A stretch of 64,000 nucleotides of DNA, taken from assembly GCA_022821275.1 (NCBI GenBank), contig JAJEDY010000060.1, positions 108,439-172,438 on the forward strand, in the 5' to 3' direction. The translations under genes and the position numbers were made by a program. The notes below the pieces were generated by a model, which made no database searches, had not been told where the DNA came from, and was given only the letters and a program-made list of their open reading frames with translations. Origin of the DNA: Candidatus Latescibacterota bacterium. GTDB taxonomy: Bacteria; Latescibacterota; UBA2968. Below are positions 32,960 through 41,909 of the stretch, piece after piece; the first letter of the stretch is position 1; every line of letters begins with the position of its first letter.

Positions 32960-33985
32960 TTACCTGCGATCCAACATCTCTTCAGTTAAATTTGCCATAT
33001 ACTGCACCAGGGGAACGAGCCTTCCATAAGGCAATCGCGTGGGGCCAATAATCCCGATAACGCCCGACACATTGCCCACCGAATACGTAGAAGTCAGCAA
33101 ACTGCAATCTTTGAGCGCGGGCGATTCGTGTTCATCGCCAATCGTGATGGAAATACCCGCATCGCGCGTGCGGTCGCTCAACAAATGCGCCACGTATTCA
33201 CGGGCTTCCAGCATGCCAATCAGACCGGCAAGGCGTTCACTGGAAAAATCGGGCTGACTAAAAAAGTTGCGCGTGCCATCCATGTGCAGATCCGCACTGC
33301 TCGGAAATCTAAATAAATGATCGGCACTATTGGCGAGCAAACGCAACAGCTTTGGAGAACCGGACGATGCGGACGCAAGCCGTTCTTTAACAGATGCCAT
33401 AATCTCGCCTATCGTAAGTCCAGAAAGCCGCTGGTTGACCACCCGCCGCGTTTCTTCCAACTCGTCCTCTTCAATTTCCGAGTCGATTTCGACAACCATC
33501 GTCTTGACCAATCCAGACCGAATAGTCATCACCGTTAGTAGCCTGGATTCGCTCAACTTGAGCATTTCTAAACGCTCAAAAATGCCCTGGGTGAATTGGG
33601 GACCAAGAGCAATGCCCAGATTGTGCGATACATCGGCCAAAACTTTGGACACTTGCACCAGTAAATCGTCGGCGTTGCCTTCTCGCAACCGCTCAACACT
33701 ATCCCGAATAGACTGCTGCGCAGCCTCGGCGAGTTCCTCCTGATTCATCAACATATCGACATAGTACCGATATCCCTTATCGCTCGGCACTCTACCCGCC
33801 GAAGTGTGGGGCTGATACAAATAACCTTTTTCTTCCAGATCGGCCATCGAGTTTCGAATGGTCGCCGCGCTGAGACCCAAATCCATCTTGGAAATTGTAC
33901 GCGATCCCACAGGTTCACCCGTAGTGACATAAGTGCCAATCAAAATGTCGAGAATTGCTTTTTCCCGAGATGTCAGTTCGGTCAT
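32960..33985 (-). CDS. hrcA: heat-inducible transcriptional repressor HrcA
   Basis: A 341-residue HrcA. The N-terminal winged helix is TSREKAILDILIGTYVTTGE and GLSAATIRNSMADLEEKGYL, followed by PHTSAGRVPSDKGYRYYVD; the C-terminal GAF-like part ends IGIIGPTRLPYGRLVPLVQYMA. HrcA normally represses heat-shock operons at CIRCE elements (TTAGCACTC-N9-GAGTGCTAA). No such element is visible in the 100 bp upstream, so autoregulation would need another site. The start at 33985 is chosen by the alignment and by the purine-rich AAGGGAAA upstream. Confidence 0.96.
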   Translation of the reverse strand: MTELTSREKAILDILIGTYVTTGEPVGSRTISKMDLGLSAATIRNSMADLEEKGYLYQPHTSAGRVPSDKGYRYYVDMLMNQEELAEAAQQSIRDSVERLREGNADDLLVQVSKVLADVSHNLGIALGPQFTQGIFERLEMLKLSESRLLTVMTIRSGLVKTMVVEIDSEIEEDELEETRRVVNQRLSGLTIGEIMASVKERLASASSGSPKLLRLLANSADHLFRFPSSADLHMDGTRNFFSQPDFSSERLAGLIGMLEAREYVAHLLSDRTRDAGISITIGDEHESPALKDCSLLTSTYSVGNVSGVIGIIGPTRLPYGRLVPLVQYMANLTEEMLDRR

Positions 33986-34092
33986 GGCATTTCCCTTTCC
34001 GCCTGGATGAAAGGGGAGAGAAAACGGTCTATCCACCTTGATACGTTATTTATGATATATATAGGAAGAGCCAGCGATTGTCAAGCCCCATC

Positions 34093-34131
34093 AAAAAACG
34101 GGCTGGCCGACTTACCTGACCAACCCGTTTT
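34093..34131 (-). terminator. Rho-independent terminator after the CxxCH/dockerin-like gene
   Basis: On the minus strand AACGGGTTGG pairs with CCAGCCCGTT followed by TTTTGA. It lies 23 bp after the minus-strand gene at 34154 and insulates the hrcA operon from it. Confidence 0.75.
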
Positions 34132-34153
34132 CGGTCTCAAACGCGCTTATTTT

Positions 34154-35761
34154 TTACCCGCCACCCACCGGCTTGCCAAAGGCATTGGCAAAGATCAAAA
34201 AGTCCTGGAAATTGACCGCACCACTGCTGTCCAAATCAGCCCCAGCATTATATCCTGGCTCTCCCTCATTCTTACCGAAAGCAGCAGCAAAAAGCAGAAA
34301 ATCGGAGAAATCGACATCGCCATCACCGTCCAGATCGGCACTGCGCGTCTGGGATGGCGCCTGGCGTATCACGATTAAAGCCTGGATTGCGGTCCCGGAA
34401 ATAGGGAATCCGAGAATAGAGACAGTATCTCCCACCATCAGATCAGAAATGGGGAAAATAAGTTGGGCGAGATCCTCAACATTGCCAGAAAAGAATATTG
34501 CGATAATATCCTCAGGATTCCTCTGATCGAGGGTAATCGTCAGAGCCTGTGAGACATCCACGCTCACCTGTTGACCATTGCGTTGGACGGAAAACGAATT
34601 GTTTTCAACATCTACACTTTGGACACTGACCTCTCTGACGTCAACGAGTTCCAGCGGAGGTTGCAGCATAATTTGCAAATCAGTTACACTGGCACCATTG
34701 ACAACCTGAATCAATGACGCGGGATCAATTTCACCAGTGAAGGGATTGATGCCCACAAAAGCAACTAACTCAACCGTATTTCCCTGTGCATCCACCACAT
34801 CGTGCCCCAGAGTTAGTACATAAGATCCATCCGGCACATGTTTCAACTCAAATGCCAGTTGTTCATTGAGATTGGCAACGCGAACAATGGCTCGCTCGAA
34901 CGAGTCAATGTCATCACGTTCCATCAGAGCTTTTGAATATAATTCAAGATCAATCAGCACCGCTGCACCCGGAGTATCGCTCAGCGTAAAACCTTCGGGC
35001 AAAATACCCACGCCTGAAACAACGGCATCTGACAATTCCACTGTGCCCAAAAAATACTGTTGTACCTCAGCAATAGGAGCTACCTCTGAACGACCAATAA
35101 GCATCTGATAGATCGCCCCCTCGGGCAAATTAACCGTACCTGTCAATCTCATGCGATCTTCACTAATAGCCAAATCTGGCGCACTTACGAGCAACTCGAG
35201 CAACTCAGAAGGAAATGCGACAAAATCCAAACCCTCAATATCGATTCCCCCTACTGTTTGGCTCAGTACAGGACTATTAAACGCAATCTCAAACCGCTGC
35301 ATCCCGCTCGGCACGGGCGGATTCTTCACATCTTCCCGAAGTGTCACACCGCCAATCACAAATGACGTCACAGCGGGCGTAGCGGGTTGTTGTGGCACAA
35401 AACTATTGGGATCGCCGGGATTGGTCACTTGAATACTTGCATCTGTCATACCATCGCCATCTGGATCACCCAATTCCCGACCATTGGACACGCCATCGCC
35501 ATCTGAATCGAGCATTGCGAGCATGGCATTCCATTGAACATTACCAGTGCGACCACTCGGCACGAGATAATTGCTGTTGATAGCACTGCCAAAAGGCGTA
35601 AGAGTTCCACCCCCACTGGGGTTCACATGGCACGAAGCACACCCGATCATACTGCCATTGGGTAGCTGACTTACGCGGAAAGGACGAGCATCTGCCTGTC
35701 CCCACCCGATAAAAACAATGGCAAAGACCGCTATCAATCTGTGAGAATTCAACCGCGACAT
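34154..35761 (-). CDS. secreted protein with CxxCH motif and dockerin-like EF-hand repeats
   Basis: A 535-residue exported protein. The signal peptide (residues 1-26) ends at QADA-RP. CASCH at 41-45 (followed by HVNPSGGGTLTPFG) is a single c-type heme or cytochrome-like motif. A calcium-type DSDGDGVSNGRELGDPDGDG stretch follows near residue 83. The middle is beta-rich and unrecognised. The C-terminus has two dockerin-I-like repeats: DLDGDGDVDFSDFLLFAAAF and DLDSSGAVNFQDFLIFANAF. GGAGG lies before ATG 35761; the longer frame to 35968 lacks a signal peptide. The domain combination suggests surface attachment plus electron transfer or metal binding (inference). Confidence 0.72.
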   Translation of the reverse strand: MSRLNSHRLIAVFAIVFIGWGQADARPFRVSQLPNGSMIGCASCHVNPSGGGTLTPFGSAINSNYLVPSGRTGNVQWNAMLAMLDSDGDGVSNGRELGDPDGDGMTDASIQVTNPGDPNSFVPQQPATPAVTSFVIGGVTLREDVKNPPVPSGMQRFEIAFNSPVLSQTVGGIDIEGLDFVAFPSELLELLVSAPDLAISEDRMRLTGTVNLPEGAIYQMLIGRSEVAPIAEVQQYFLGTVELSDAVVSGVGILPEGFTLSDTPGAAVLIDLELYSKALMERDDIDSFERAIVRVANLNEQLAFELKHVPDGSYVLTLGHDVVDAQGNTVELVAFVGINPFTGEIDPASLIQVVNGASVTDLQIMLQPPLELVDVREVSVQSVDVENNSFSVQRNGQQVSVDVSQALTITLDQRNPEDIIAIFFSGNVEDLAQLIFPISDLMVGDTVSILGFPISGTAIQALIVIRQAPSQTRSADLDGDGDVDFSDFLLFAAAFGKNEGEPGYNAGADLDSSGAVNFQDFLIFANAFGKPVGGG

Positions 35762-35877
35762 ACACAATCCTCCTGAAGAGGGTGAATTAGAGACAACGCG
35801 ACGTTGCGTCTCATTTCCGGAAAATGTAGAACATGTCCCTTTGAAAGGCAACCGCTTTCTCAGTAAAAAAAATTGTC

Positions 35878-35905
35878 TTGCAACTTGTAGAGAAATGTTT
35901 ATAAT
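35878..35905 (+). promoter_or_regulatory. sigma70-type promoter upstream of glnA
   Basis: TTGCAA at 35878-35883 and TATAAT at 35900-35905 with a 16-bp spacer. A second TATAAT lies 32 bp further (35932-35937); each is followed by related text (TTAGACCTTGTT and TGAATCTTGTT), forming an imperfect direct repeat. The leader to glnA would be about 200 nt. Confidence 0.55.
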
Positions 35906-36031
35906 TAGACCTTGTTTTTTCCGCATTTTTCTATAATTGAATCTTGTTGTTGGGGCATCATCGCCCAACGGTGTAACACATATTTAATACATGAGAAATC
36001 ACGCGGAAACAAACACCATCTATATTCCGTG

Positions 36032-36043
36032 CCGATATATCGG
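36032..36043. promoter_or_regulatory. 12-bp palindrome in the glnA leader
   Basis: CCGATATATCGG is a perfect palindrome 69 bp before the glnA start, within the predicted leader. A nearby CGGATCGG partly repeats an arm. Possible operator or RNA hairpin; no known nitrogen-control consensus (NtrC or NtcA type) was recognised. Confidence 0.3.
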
Positions 36044-36111
36044 ATCGGCAAAACTGTCGATCCTTTCATTTACAATACAGGCCACTTTTCTCACAATGAA
36101 AGGAGCAAAAT

Positions 36112-37530
36112 ATGGCCCAAACGCCACAAGACGTTCTTGCGATGATCGCAGATCAGGGCATTAAAGTCGTCGATTTTCGCTTTACCGATTTTCCCGGACA
36201 TTGGCAGCATTTTACTGTCATGGCCTCCGAGATCGAAGAAGAAACCTTTGAAGACGGACTCGGCTTTGACGGATCCAGTATTCGCGGCTGGCAGGCCATC
36301 AATGAATCGGACATGCTCGTCATACCCGATGCTACCACGGCGCATATCGATCCTTTCCTCGAAGAAGACACGCTCGTAATGATCTGTAATATTGCGGACC
36401 CAATCACCAAAAGCGGCTATTCGCGCGACCCGCGTTCGGTCGCTCAAAAAGCCGAAGCCTATATGCAATCCACGGGTATTGGCGATACGGCATTCTTTGG
36501 TCCAGAAGCCGAATTTTTTGTCTTTGACGACATACGCTTTGGCGAAGGATCAAACCACGCCTTTCACAGCGTAGATTCCGTTGAAGGCTACTGGAACTCG
36601 GGCAGAGACGAAGGTCCCAACCTCGGTTACAAACCCCGCCACAAAGAAGGCTACTTCCCCGTGCCGCCTCACGACACGCTGCAAAATATACGCACGGAAA
36701 TGGTGCTGACCATGGAAGAAGTCGGCATTGATATCGAAGTGCATCACCACGAAGTGTCCACCGGTGGTCAGGGCGAAATAGACATTCGGTTCTGCCCGAT
36801 GGTCGCATGCGCCGACCGAATGACATGGTACAAATACATCGTCAAAAACGTGGCGCACAAACACGGTAAAACCGCCACCTTTATGCCCAAACCGCTTTTT
36901 GAAGACAATGGCACGGGCATGCACACACACCAGAGCCTCTGGAAAGGCGATGAGCCTCTCTTTGCCGGGTCGGGATACGCGGGCCTGAGCGAAATGGCTC
37001 TGCACTATATCGGCGGCATTCTCAAACACGCCGATGCGCTGATCGCATTGACCAACCCGACCACCAACTCGTTTAAGCGCCTGGTACCCGGATATGAAGC
37101 CCCGGTCAACCTCGCCTACTCGCAGCGCAATCGCAGTGCTGCGGTACGCATCCCGGTGTATTCTCAAAGTCCCAAAGCCAAGCGCGTCGAATTCCGGTGT
37201 CCGGATCCGAGTGCCAATCCCTACCTGGCTTTCGCGGCCATGTTAATGGCTGGCCTGGACGGCATTCAAAACAAAATTGATCCAGGGGAACCGCTCGACA
37301 AAAACCTCTACGATCTCGAACCCGAAGAAGCGGCATCCATCCCACAAACACCGGGTTCACTATCCGATGCCCTCGACGCTCTGGAAGCGGATCACGACTT
37401 CTTGCTCAAGGGTGATGTCTTTACCGAAGACGTAATCGAAACCTGGATCGAATACAAGCGCGAAAACGAAGTTGACGCCATCAACCAGCGTCCACATCCG
37501 CACGAATTCGCACTTTACTTCGATGTGTAA
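36112..37530 (+). CDS. glnA: glutamine synthetase, type I
   Basis: A 472-residue GSI. Beta-grasp N-terminus with [15 protein letters not shown] and [12 protein letters not shown] (residues 55-66); catalytic signatures [33 protein letters not shown] and [15 protein letters not shown]; and the adenylylation-type segment [16 protein letters not shown] with the modifiable Tyr (residue near 404). It makes glutamine from glutamate, ammonia and ATP. The Tyr segment suggests GSI-beta regulation by adenylylation. AAAGGAG precedes ATG. Monocistronic: a promoter and a strong terminator flank it. Confidence 0.98.
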   Translation: MAQTPQDVLAMIADQGIKVVDFRFTDFPGHWQHFTVMASEIEEETFEDGLGFDGSSIRGWQAINESDMLVIPDATTAHIDPFLEEDTLVMICNIADPITKSGYSRDPRSVAQKAEAYMQSTGIGDTAFFGPEAEFFVFDDIRFGEGSNHAFHSVDSVEGYWNSGRDEGPNLGYKPRHKEGYFPVPPHDTLQNIRTEMVLTMEEVGIDIEVHHHEVSTGGQGEIDIRFCPMVACADRMTWYKYIVKNVAHKHGKTATFMPKPLFEDNGTGMHTHQSLWKGDEPLFAGSGYAGLSEMALHYIGGILKHADALIALTNPTTNSFKRLVPGYEAPVNLAYSQRNRSAAVRIPVYSQSPKAKRVEFRCPDPSANPYLAFAAMLMAGLDGIQNKIDPGEPLDKNLYDLEPEEAASIPQTPGSLSDALDALEADHDFLLKGDVFTEDVIETWIEYKRENEVDAINQRPHPHEFALYFDV

Positions 37531-37554
37531 TATTGCAAGTCGTTTTTAGAAATA

Positions 37555-37594
37555 CAAAAAAGCAGATGGTCATATCTCGACCATCTGCTTTTTT
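37555..37594. terminator. strong Rho-independent terminator after glnA
   Basis: AGCAGATGGTC (from 37560) and GACCATCTGCT pair perfectly around an 8-nt loop, with six A before and six T after, so it can act in both directions. It also serves the end of the minus-strand pentapeptide gene region. Confidence 0.9.
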
Positions 37595-37604
37595 ATTGGC
37601 TCCA

Positions 37605-37632
37605 CCAGTCCCCAGTCCCCAACCCCCACCTC
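37605..37632. repeat. heptamer tandem array
   Basis: CCAGTCC, CCAGTCC, CCAACCC, CCACCTC (four 7-nt units) fill the space between the glnA terminator and the stop of the minus-strand pentapeptide gene, followed by CTCAATCTCTCAA. The unit resembles the heptamer short tandem repeats described in heterocystous cyanobacteria. Confidence 0.7.
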
Positions 37633-37634
37633 TC

Positions 37635-38423
37635 TCAATCTCTCAACTTCGTCTTCTCGTCCCATCTCACCACATCCAGATGTTTTTGTGAAAAACCAAT
37701 CGCATCTCGAACATCGGCACCGCGCATATCGGCATTGTCAAACTGGGCTTTGAAAAGATCTGTTTTTTGCATACGGGCGCGCTGTAGATTGGCCTCGCGC
37801 AAATCCACCTTGACGAGGTCTGCTTCCTGTAGCCTGGCACTTTGCAGATTGGCCCCCTTCAAATTGGCATCGGTCAAATCCGATTTTCTAATATCGGCTG
37901 TACGCAAAGTGGCATTTTCGAAATCCACTTTGACCAATATGGCCTCTGACAAATTGGCCTTGTAAAAATTCGCATTTTTGCATCTGGCTCCGCGCAAATT
38001 GCACCCCACCAATTTTGCCCCCTCAAAATTAGCGTCTTCCATATTTACACCGCTGAGGTCTGCCAATTCCAAATCAGCCGGCGAGACCCGTGTGCTCGTC
38101 ATATTCGCTCTTGTAAGAATCGCATTCTGTAAGAAGGCCCCGCTCAGATCAGCACCTTCGAGATTTGCATCGCGCAAATTCGCCTGTAAAAGACGTGCAC
38201 GCTGTAAATTAGCACCCGATAAATTGGCACCTCGCAACTGTGCGCCACTGAGAATGGCTTCGCGCAGATCGGCATGTTGTAATGCGGTATTTTGCAATTC
38301 CGCTCGATTTAAATTTGCACCAGCCAGATCAGCGCGCGCTCCCTCTGTCCCGCTGGACGCTATCCAGTCTCGATGTCGTGCAAGGATCTCGCGCATCTGT
38401 GCAGGTGAAAGAGTTATGGGCAT
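37635..38423 (-). CDS. pentapeptide-repeat protein
   Basis: A 262-residue protein; from residue 30 to 245 almost every fifth position follows A(D/N)LxX: for example ADLAGANLNRAELQNTALQH and ANLSGANLQRARLLQANLRD. About 40 repeats form a right-handed quadrilateral beta-helix. The N-terminal 25 residues (LSPAQMREILARHRDWIASS) are helical. No signal peptide or membrane span is seen. Functions in the family range from gyrase mimicry to scaffolding; nothing here decides. The start is ATG 38423; the upstream gene is 5-formyltetrahydrofolate cyclo-ligase 16 bp away. Confidence 0.93.
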   Translation of the reverse strand: MPITLSPAQMREILARHRDWIASSGTEGARADLAGANLNRAELQNTALQHADLREAILSGAQLRGANLSGANLQRARLLQANLRDANLEGADLSGAFLQNAILTRANMTSTRVSPADLELADLSGVNMEDANFEGAKLVGCNLRGARCKNANFYKANLSEAILVKVDFENATLRTADIRKSDLTDANLKGANLQSARLQEADLVKVDLREANLQRARMQKTDLFKAQFDNADMRGADVRDAIGFSQKHLDVVRWDEKTKLRD

Positions 38424-38439
38424 GTGATTTCTCCCTTCG

Positions 38440-38997
38440 TTAAATTCTGATAACTTCGTTTTCGGTTATGATCAAATCCATCTTCACATCATGTGGCTCG
38501 GCAGGCACGCGGTCTATGATCTGAAAGGTGTAAGATAAGCCGACTCGAACTGCTTCCGTCCGTGCCAGAAAACGGTCATAATATCCACCCCCCGACCCAA
38601 TCCGATGCCCGTGGCGATCAAAAGCAATCCCCGGAATGAGAAACAGGTCAATGGTATGTGGCAACAGCACCTTTGGGGGATCTGGAACCGGTTCGCGCAA
38701 GCCATAATGAGTGGGGCGCAGATCGCTCAGGCCCTCAATTACTTGAAAATTCATATCCCCATCTTCCCGCGTAACAGGAACGCCCACCTGCTTGCCACCG
38801 CCAATTGCGTTTTGAATCACTGTTTTCGTATCCACTTCATTTTTTATTGACACATAACAAGCAATGCACCGTGCAAGCCGGTATGCTGGGATATTGATCA
38901 GCCGGCGATAAATACACAAACTCTTCTCGCGAACAACTCGTTCGGACATTTGAATACGCTCGGCGCGAAGGCGACGTTTCAGATCTGGCTTTGTCAT
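38440..38997 (-). CDS. 5-formyltetrahydrofolate cyclo-ligase
   Basis: A 185-residue enzyme of the 5-FCL/MTHFS family. The ATP-binding basic N-terminus KPDLKRRLRAERIQMSE is followed by CYVSIKNEVDT, and the hallmark PGIAFDRHGHRIGSGGGYYDRFL sits near residues 125-145 (continuous in the sequence). It converts 5-formyl-THF to 5,10-methenyl-THF in one-carbon metabolism. A TTCTCGC unit occurs twice in tandem just upstream (39005-39018). The following gene on the same strand is the pentapeptide protein. Confidence 0.95.
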   Translation of the reverse strand: MTKPDLKRRLRAERIQMSERVVREKSLCIYRRLINIPAYRLARCIACYVSIKNEVDTKTVIQNAIGGGKQVGVPVTREDGDMNFQVIEGLSDLRPTHYGLREPVPDPPKVLLPHTIDLFLIPGIAFDRHGHRIGSGGGYYDRFLARTEAVRVGLSYTFQIIDRVPAEPHDVKMDLIITENEVIRI

Positions 38998-39110
38998 AAT
39001 AAGATTCTCGCTTCTCGCTTGACTTTAATAAATTAAACCGTTAAAATTTCACAACATTTTTTATTTTATCGGCATTCAGGCGGATAAGTTGAATTTTCAT
39101 CGTTAATAAT

Positions 39111-39950
39111 ATGGAAGATACACATATAAATGGCTCTCGCAATTGCACTCAGCTTCAAGATAGGCTGAAAGCGCGAGGCAACTTGCCGTCGCATATTGCG
39201 ATAATTATGGATGGCAATGGGCGGTGGGCGCAACAGCGAGATTTGCGCCGCACAGACGGGCATCGGTCTGCCCGCGAAACTGTGCGCGATATTGTGCGTG
39301 CCTGTGGCGAACTCAAAATAGATATTCTCACCCTCTTCACCTTTGGCACAGACAATTGGCGTCGTCCCTGGTCAGAAGTGTTGTCACTGATGCAATTGTT
39401 GCGCGACTGTTCACATGAAGAACTCAATGAGTTGCAGGAAAACAACGTGCGTCTCATTGCAACCGGCGATACGGAGCGGCTGGTCAAACACTCGCGTAAA
39501 GCACTTGAAAATGCCATTCGCGAAACGGCTAACAATACAGGACTAACGCTTAATCTCGCGTTGAGCTACGACGGCAAAAGCGATATTCTTCAAGCCGTGC
39601 AAAGCATTGCTGCCGACATCGCACAGGGACGCATTTCACCAGACGCTATTGATACCGATTTATTTTCCCAACGCCTTTATACGGGTAATTTGCCCGACCC
39701 CGATTTATTGATTCGCACCAGTGGCGAAGTTCGCTTGAGTAATTTTATGCTCTGGCAATGTGCTTATACCGAGTTCTGGTTTACAGATGTACTGTGGCCC
39801 GATTTTAAGCGAGAGCATCTCTACGAAGCCATCCGCAGTTATCAAAATCGAGAACGGCGGTTTGGCAAAACAGGACTTCAATTGCGCGATGAAACGCTCG
39901 CAAGCAAAACCAATGGGTCTTCGGAGGACTTGTGGCAAAGTCCAATCTAA
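39111..39950 (+). CDS. uppS: isoprenyl transferase (undecaprenyl diphosphate synthase)
   Basis: A 279-residue cis-prenyltransferase. The catalytic Asp34 lies in AIIMDGNGRWAQQR; LFTFGTDNWRRP replaces the usual F-S-S/T-E-N-W; and RTSGEVRLSNFMLWQCAYTE, FTDVLWPDF are conserved. It makes the C55 lipid carrier of cell-wall synthesis. It is about 25 residues longer than typical because of N-terminal and C-terminal tails. No strong ribosome site is seen before ATG 39111. The gene overlaps cdsA by 19 bp and begins the uppS-cdsA-dxr-rseP order common in many bacteria. Confidence 0.96.
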   Translation: MEDTHINGSRNCTQLQDRLKARGNLPSHIAIIMDGNGRWAQQRDLRRTDGHRSARETVRDIVRACGELKIDILTLFTFGTDNWRRPWSEVLSLMQLLRDCSHEELNELQENNVRLIATGDTERLVKHSRKALENAIRETANNTGLTLNLALSYDGKSDILQAVQSIAADIAQGRISPDAIDTDLFSQRLYTGNLPDPDLLIRTSGEVRLSNFMLWQCAYTEFWFTDVLWPDFKREHLYEAIRSYQNRERRFGKTGLQLRDETLASKTNGSSEDLWQSPI

Positions 39951-40744
39951 TTCAGCGCGTGTTGGCAGCCGCAGTTTTTGGTCCGGTTTTGGTGGTGCTA
40001 TTCTGGTTGGGTGACTATTGGCTATTTGTGATGTGGTGTGGCGTGGTCTCTGTAGGGACCTGGGAATTTTATCGCATGCTATCGCAGAAAGGGCTGCAAC
40101 CCTGGACGGGGTTTGGCATTATTATATCCCTTTCCTGGTGTGCTGTGGCATTTGTTGTTGGGCCAGGTGCTTTCGCATTTTTTTTTCTCCTATTATTGCT
40201 TTTGATGTTCAGCATCGCCCTGTTTCGAGACACCCCAGGCTATCGCCTGCTCAATGCGGGAGGCACGCTTTTAGGGGTGCTTTATGTCGGTTTTTTGGGC
40301 AGTTTTGTACTCATAGTGAGAAACACATTACCAGTTGACGCGTCAGAACAAGGGAAAGTTGCTGTTCTCATTTTACTGGGAATTTGGGCCAATGATACAA
40401 TGGCCTATTTTTTTGGACGGTGGTTTGGCCGATGGCATCCCTTTCCCACAATCAGCGCGGCTAAGACCGAAGCTGGATTCATCGGAGGTCTTCTATCCGC
40501 ACTTTTGGTCATAGGACTCGGCGGACAGGTACTTGCGCTATTTAATATAACCCAAAGCCTCATACTCGGCCTTCTCATTGGCATTGGGGCATCTTTGGGA
40601 GATCTCGTTGAATCCATGATTAAACGAGATATGGACGTCAAAGATACATCGGAACTGATCCCCGGGCACGGTGGCGTGTTGGATCGCTTTGACAGTGCTT
40701 TTTTTGTTTTTCCACTTGTTTATCTTTATTTTCAACTTTTATGA
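39932..40744 (+). CDS. cdsA: phosphatidate cytidylyltransferase
   Basis: A 270-residue membrane enzyme with about seven transmembrane segments. The C-terminal CDS signature is complete: SLGDLVESMIKRDMDVKDTSELIPGHGGVLDRFDS (seen in continuous sequence near residues 215-250). It makes CDP-diacylglycerol for phospholipid synthesis. It starts with GTG 39932 after GGAGG (39922) inside the end of uppS, and its stop overlaps the dxr ATG as ATGA, so the three are translationally coupled. Confidence 0.96.
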   Translation: MAKSNLIQRVLAAAVFGPVLVVLFWLGDYWLFVMWCGVVSVGTWEFYRMLSQKGLQPWTGFGIIISLSWCAVAFVVGPGAFAFFFLLLLLLMFSIALFRDTPGYRLLNAGGTLLGVLYVGFLGSFVLIVRNTLPVDASEQGKVAVLILLGIWANDTMAYFFGRWFGRWHPFPTISAAKTEAGFIGGLLSALLVIGLGGQVLALFNITQSLILGLLIGIGASLGDLVESMIKRDMDVKDTSELIPGHGGVLDRFDSAFFVFPLVYLYFQLL

Positions 40745-41895
40745 TAAAACGCGTTGCCCTTCTCGGATCTACGGGCTCTATCGGTACAAACACGTTGCGT
40801 GTTCTGAATAATCTATCCGATCGCTTTGAACTGGTGAGTTTATGTGCCGGACGCAATGCCGAGTTGCTGTGTGAACAAGCCGAGCACTGGCGCCCTAAGC
40901 GCGTTTGTATTGCCCAGGGGGCAAAAGAGGTACAGGCGCGTCTTGCCCCCCTGGGTATAGAAGTGCTCGAAGGCAATGCGGGGTTACATGACCTGTCTGT
41001 CGATCCCGATACCGACCTGATCATTAACGGCCTGGCGGCAGGTGTGGGGTTGCGCCCTACGCTATCTGCTGTACGCGCGGGCAAAGATGTGGCAATAGCC
41101 AACAAAGAGACATTGGTTGTCGCCGGACATCTGGTAACTACCTGGGCCAAACAGACGGGTGCTACATTATTGCCTATCGACAGTGAGACAACACCGCTGT
41201 GGCAATCGTTGCAAGAGACGAACCAAAACGAGATTAAACGCATCTTACTACCTGCCTCGGGCGGTCCCTTTTTTGGCTATACACAAGAGCAAATGGCGCG
41301 TGTTTCACGCGACCAGGCCCTCAATCATCCCACCTGGCAGATGGGACCAAAAATTACGATTGACTCCGCCACATTGATGAATAAAGGCTTTGAAGTGATC
41401 GAAGCACAATGGTTTCTCGATTTGCCGATCTCGAAAATTGATGTGATTATCCATCGGCAGTCTATTGTACACTGCCTTATCGAATATGTGGATGGCGGCA
41501 TGATGGCGCACCTGAGTACACCCGATATGCAGTTACCCATTCACCAGGCTCTGGTGCATCCCGAAAAGCTACCCACACAGATTGAACCTCTGGACCTGAC
41601 AAAGGTTGGTACATTGAGTTTTTTTCAGCCCGATACCGATCGATTTCCCTGCCTTCAATTGGCATATCAGGCCGTAGAACAGGGGGGAACTGCGCCCGCC
41701 GTTCTCAACGCTGCCAATGAAGTCGCCGTGTATGCTTTTCTCGATGGCCGCATCGGATTTCTCGATATCCCTCGTGTGATTGCACAATCCCTTGACGAGC
41801 ACGAGGCATCTGAAGATACCCTCGAAGCGGTTTTTGAAGCCGACCGTTGGGGGCGAGACCGTGCAAATACGCTGATTTTTTCACTTGAATCATAG
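40741..41895 (+). CDS. dxr: 1-deoxy-D-xylulose 5-phosphate reductoisomerase
   Basis: A 384-residue DXR. NADPH-binding motif LGSTGSIGTNTL (residues 8-19); metal/substrate signatures ANKETLVVAG, LLPIDSETTPLWQS (usual P-x-D-S-E-H), PASGGPFFGYT, and NHPTWQMGPKITIDSATLMNKG (continuous); C-terminal four-helix domain. It commits to the non-mevalonate isoprenoid pathway that feeds UppS. In LPIDSETT the usual His after Glu is replaced by Thr. Confidence 0.96.
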   Translation: MIKRVALLGSTGSIGTNTLRVLNNLSDRFELVSLCAGRNAELLCEQAEHWRPKRVCIAQGAKEVQARLAPLGIEVLEGNAGLHDLSVDPDTDLIINGLAAGVGLRPTLSAVRAGKDVAIANKETLVVAGHLVTTWAKQTGATLLPIDSETTPLWQSLQETNQNEIKRILLPASGGPFFGYTQEQMARVSRDQALNHPTWQMGPKITIDSATLMNKGFEVIEAQWFLDLPISKIDVIIHRQSIVHCLIEYVDGGMMAHLSTPDMQLPIHQALVHPEKLPTQIEPLDLTKVGTLSFFQPDTDRFPCLQLAYQAVEQGGTAPAVLNAANEVAVYAFLDGRIGFLDIPRVIAQSLDEHEASEDTLEAVFEADRWGRDRANTLIFSLES

Positions 41896-41909
41896 AAACG
41901 AGGTTTCCC

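Noticed and set aside
33986..34092. Search for a CIRCE element upstream of hrcA
   Set aside because: No 9-bp inverted repeat of the CIRCE type could be found; only AT-rich sequence (TATATATAGG) is present.
36550..37167. 205-codon minus-strand open frame opposite glnA
   Set aside because: Antisense to a highly conserved glutamine synthetase; no recognisable protein features.
37635..38423. Possible CRISPR-like periodicity
   Set aside because: The 15-bp periodic DNA here reflects the A(D/N)LxX pentapeptide codons of a coding gene; there are no spacers or repeat-spacer structure.
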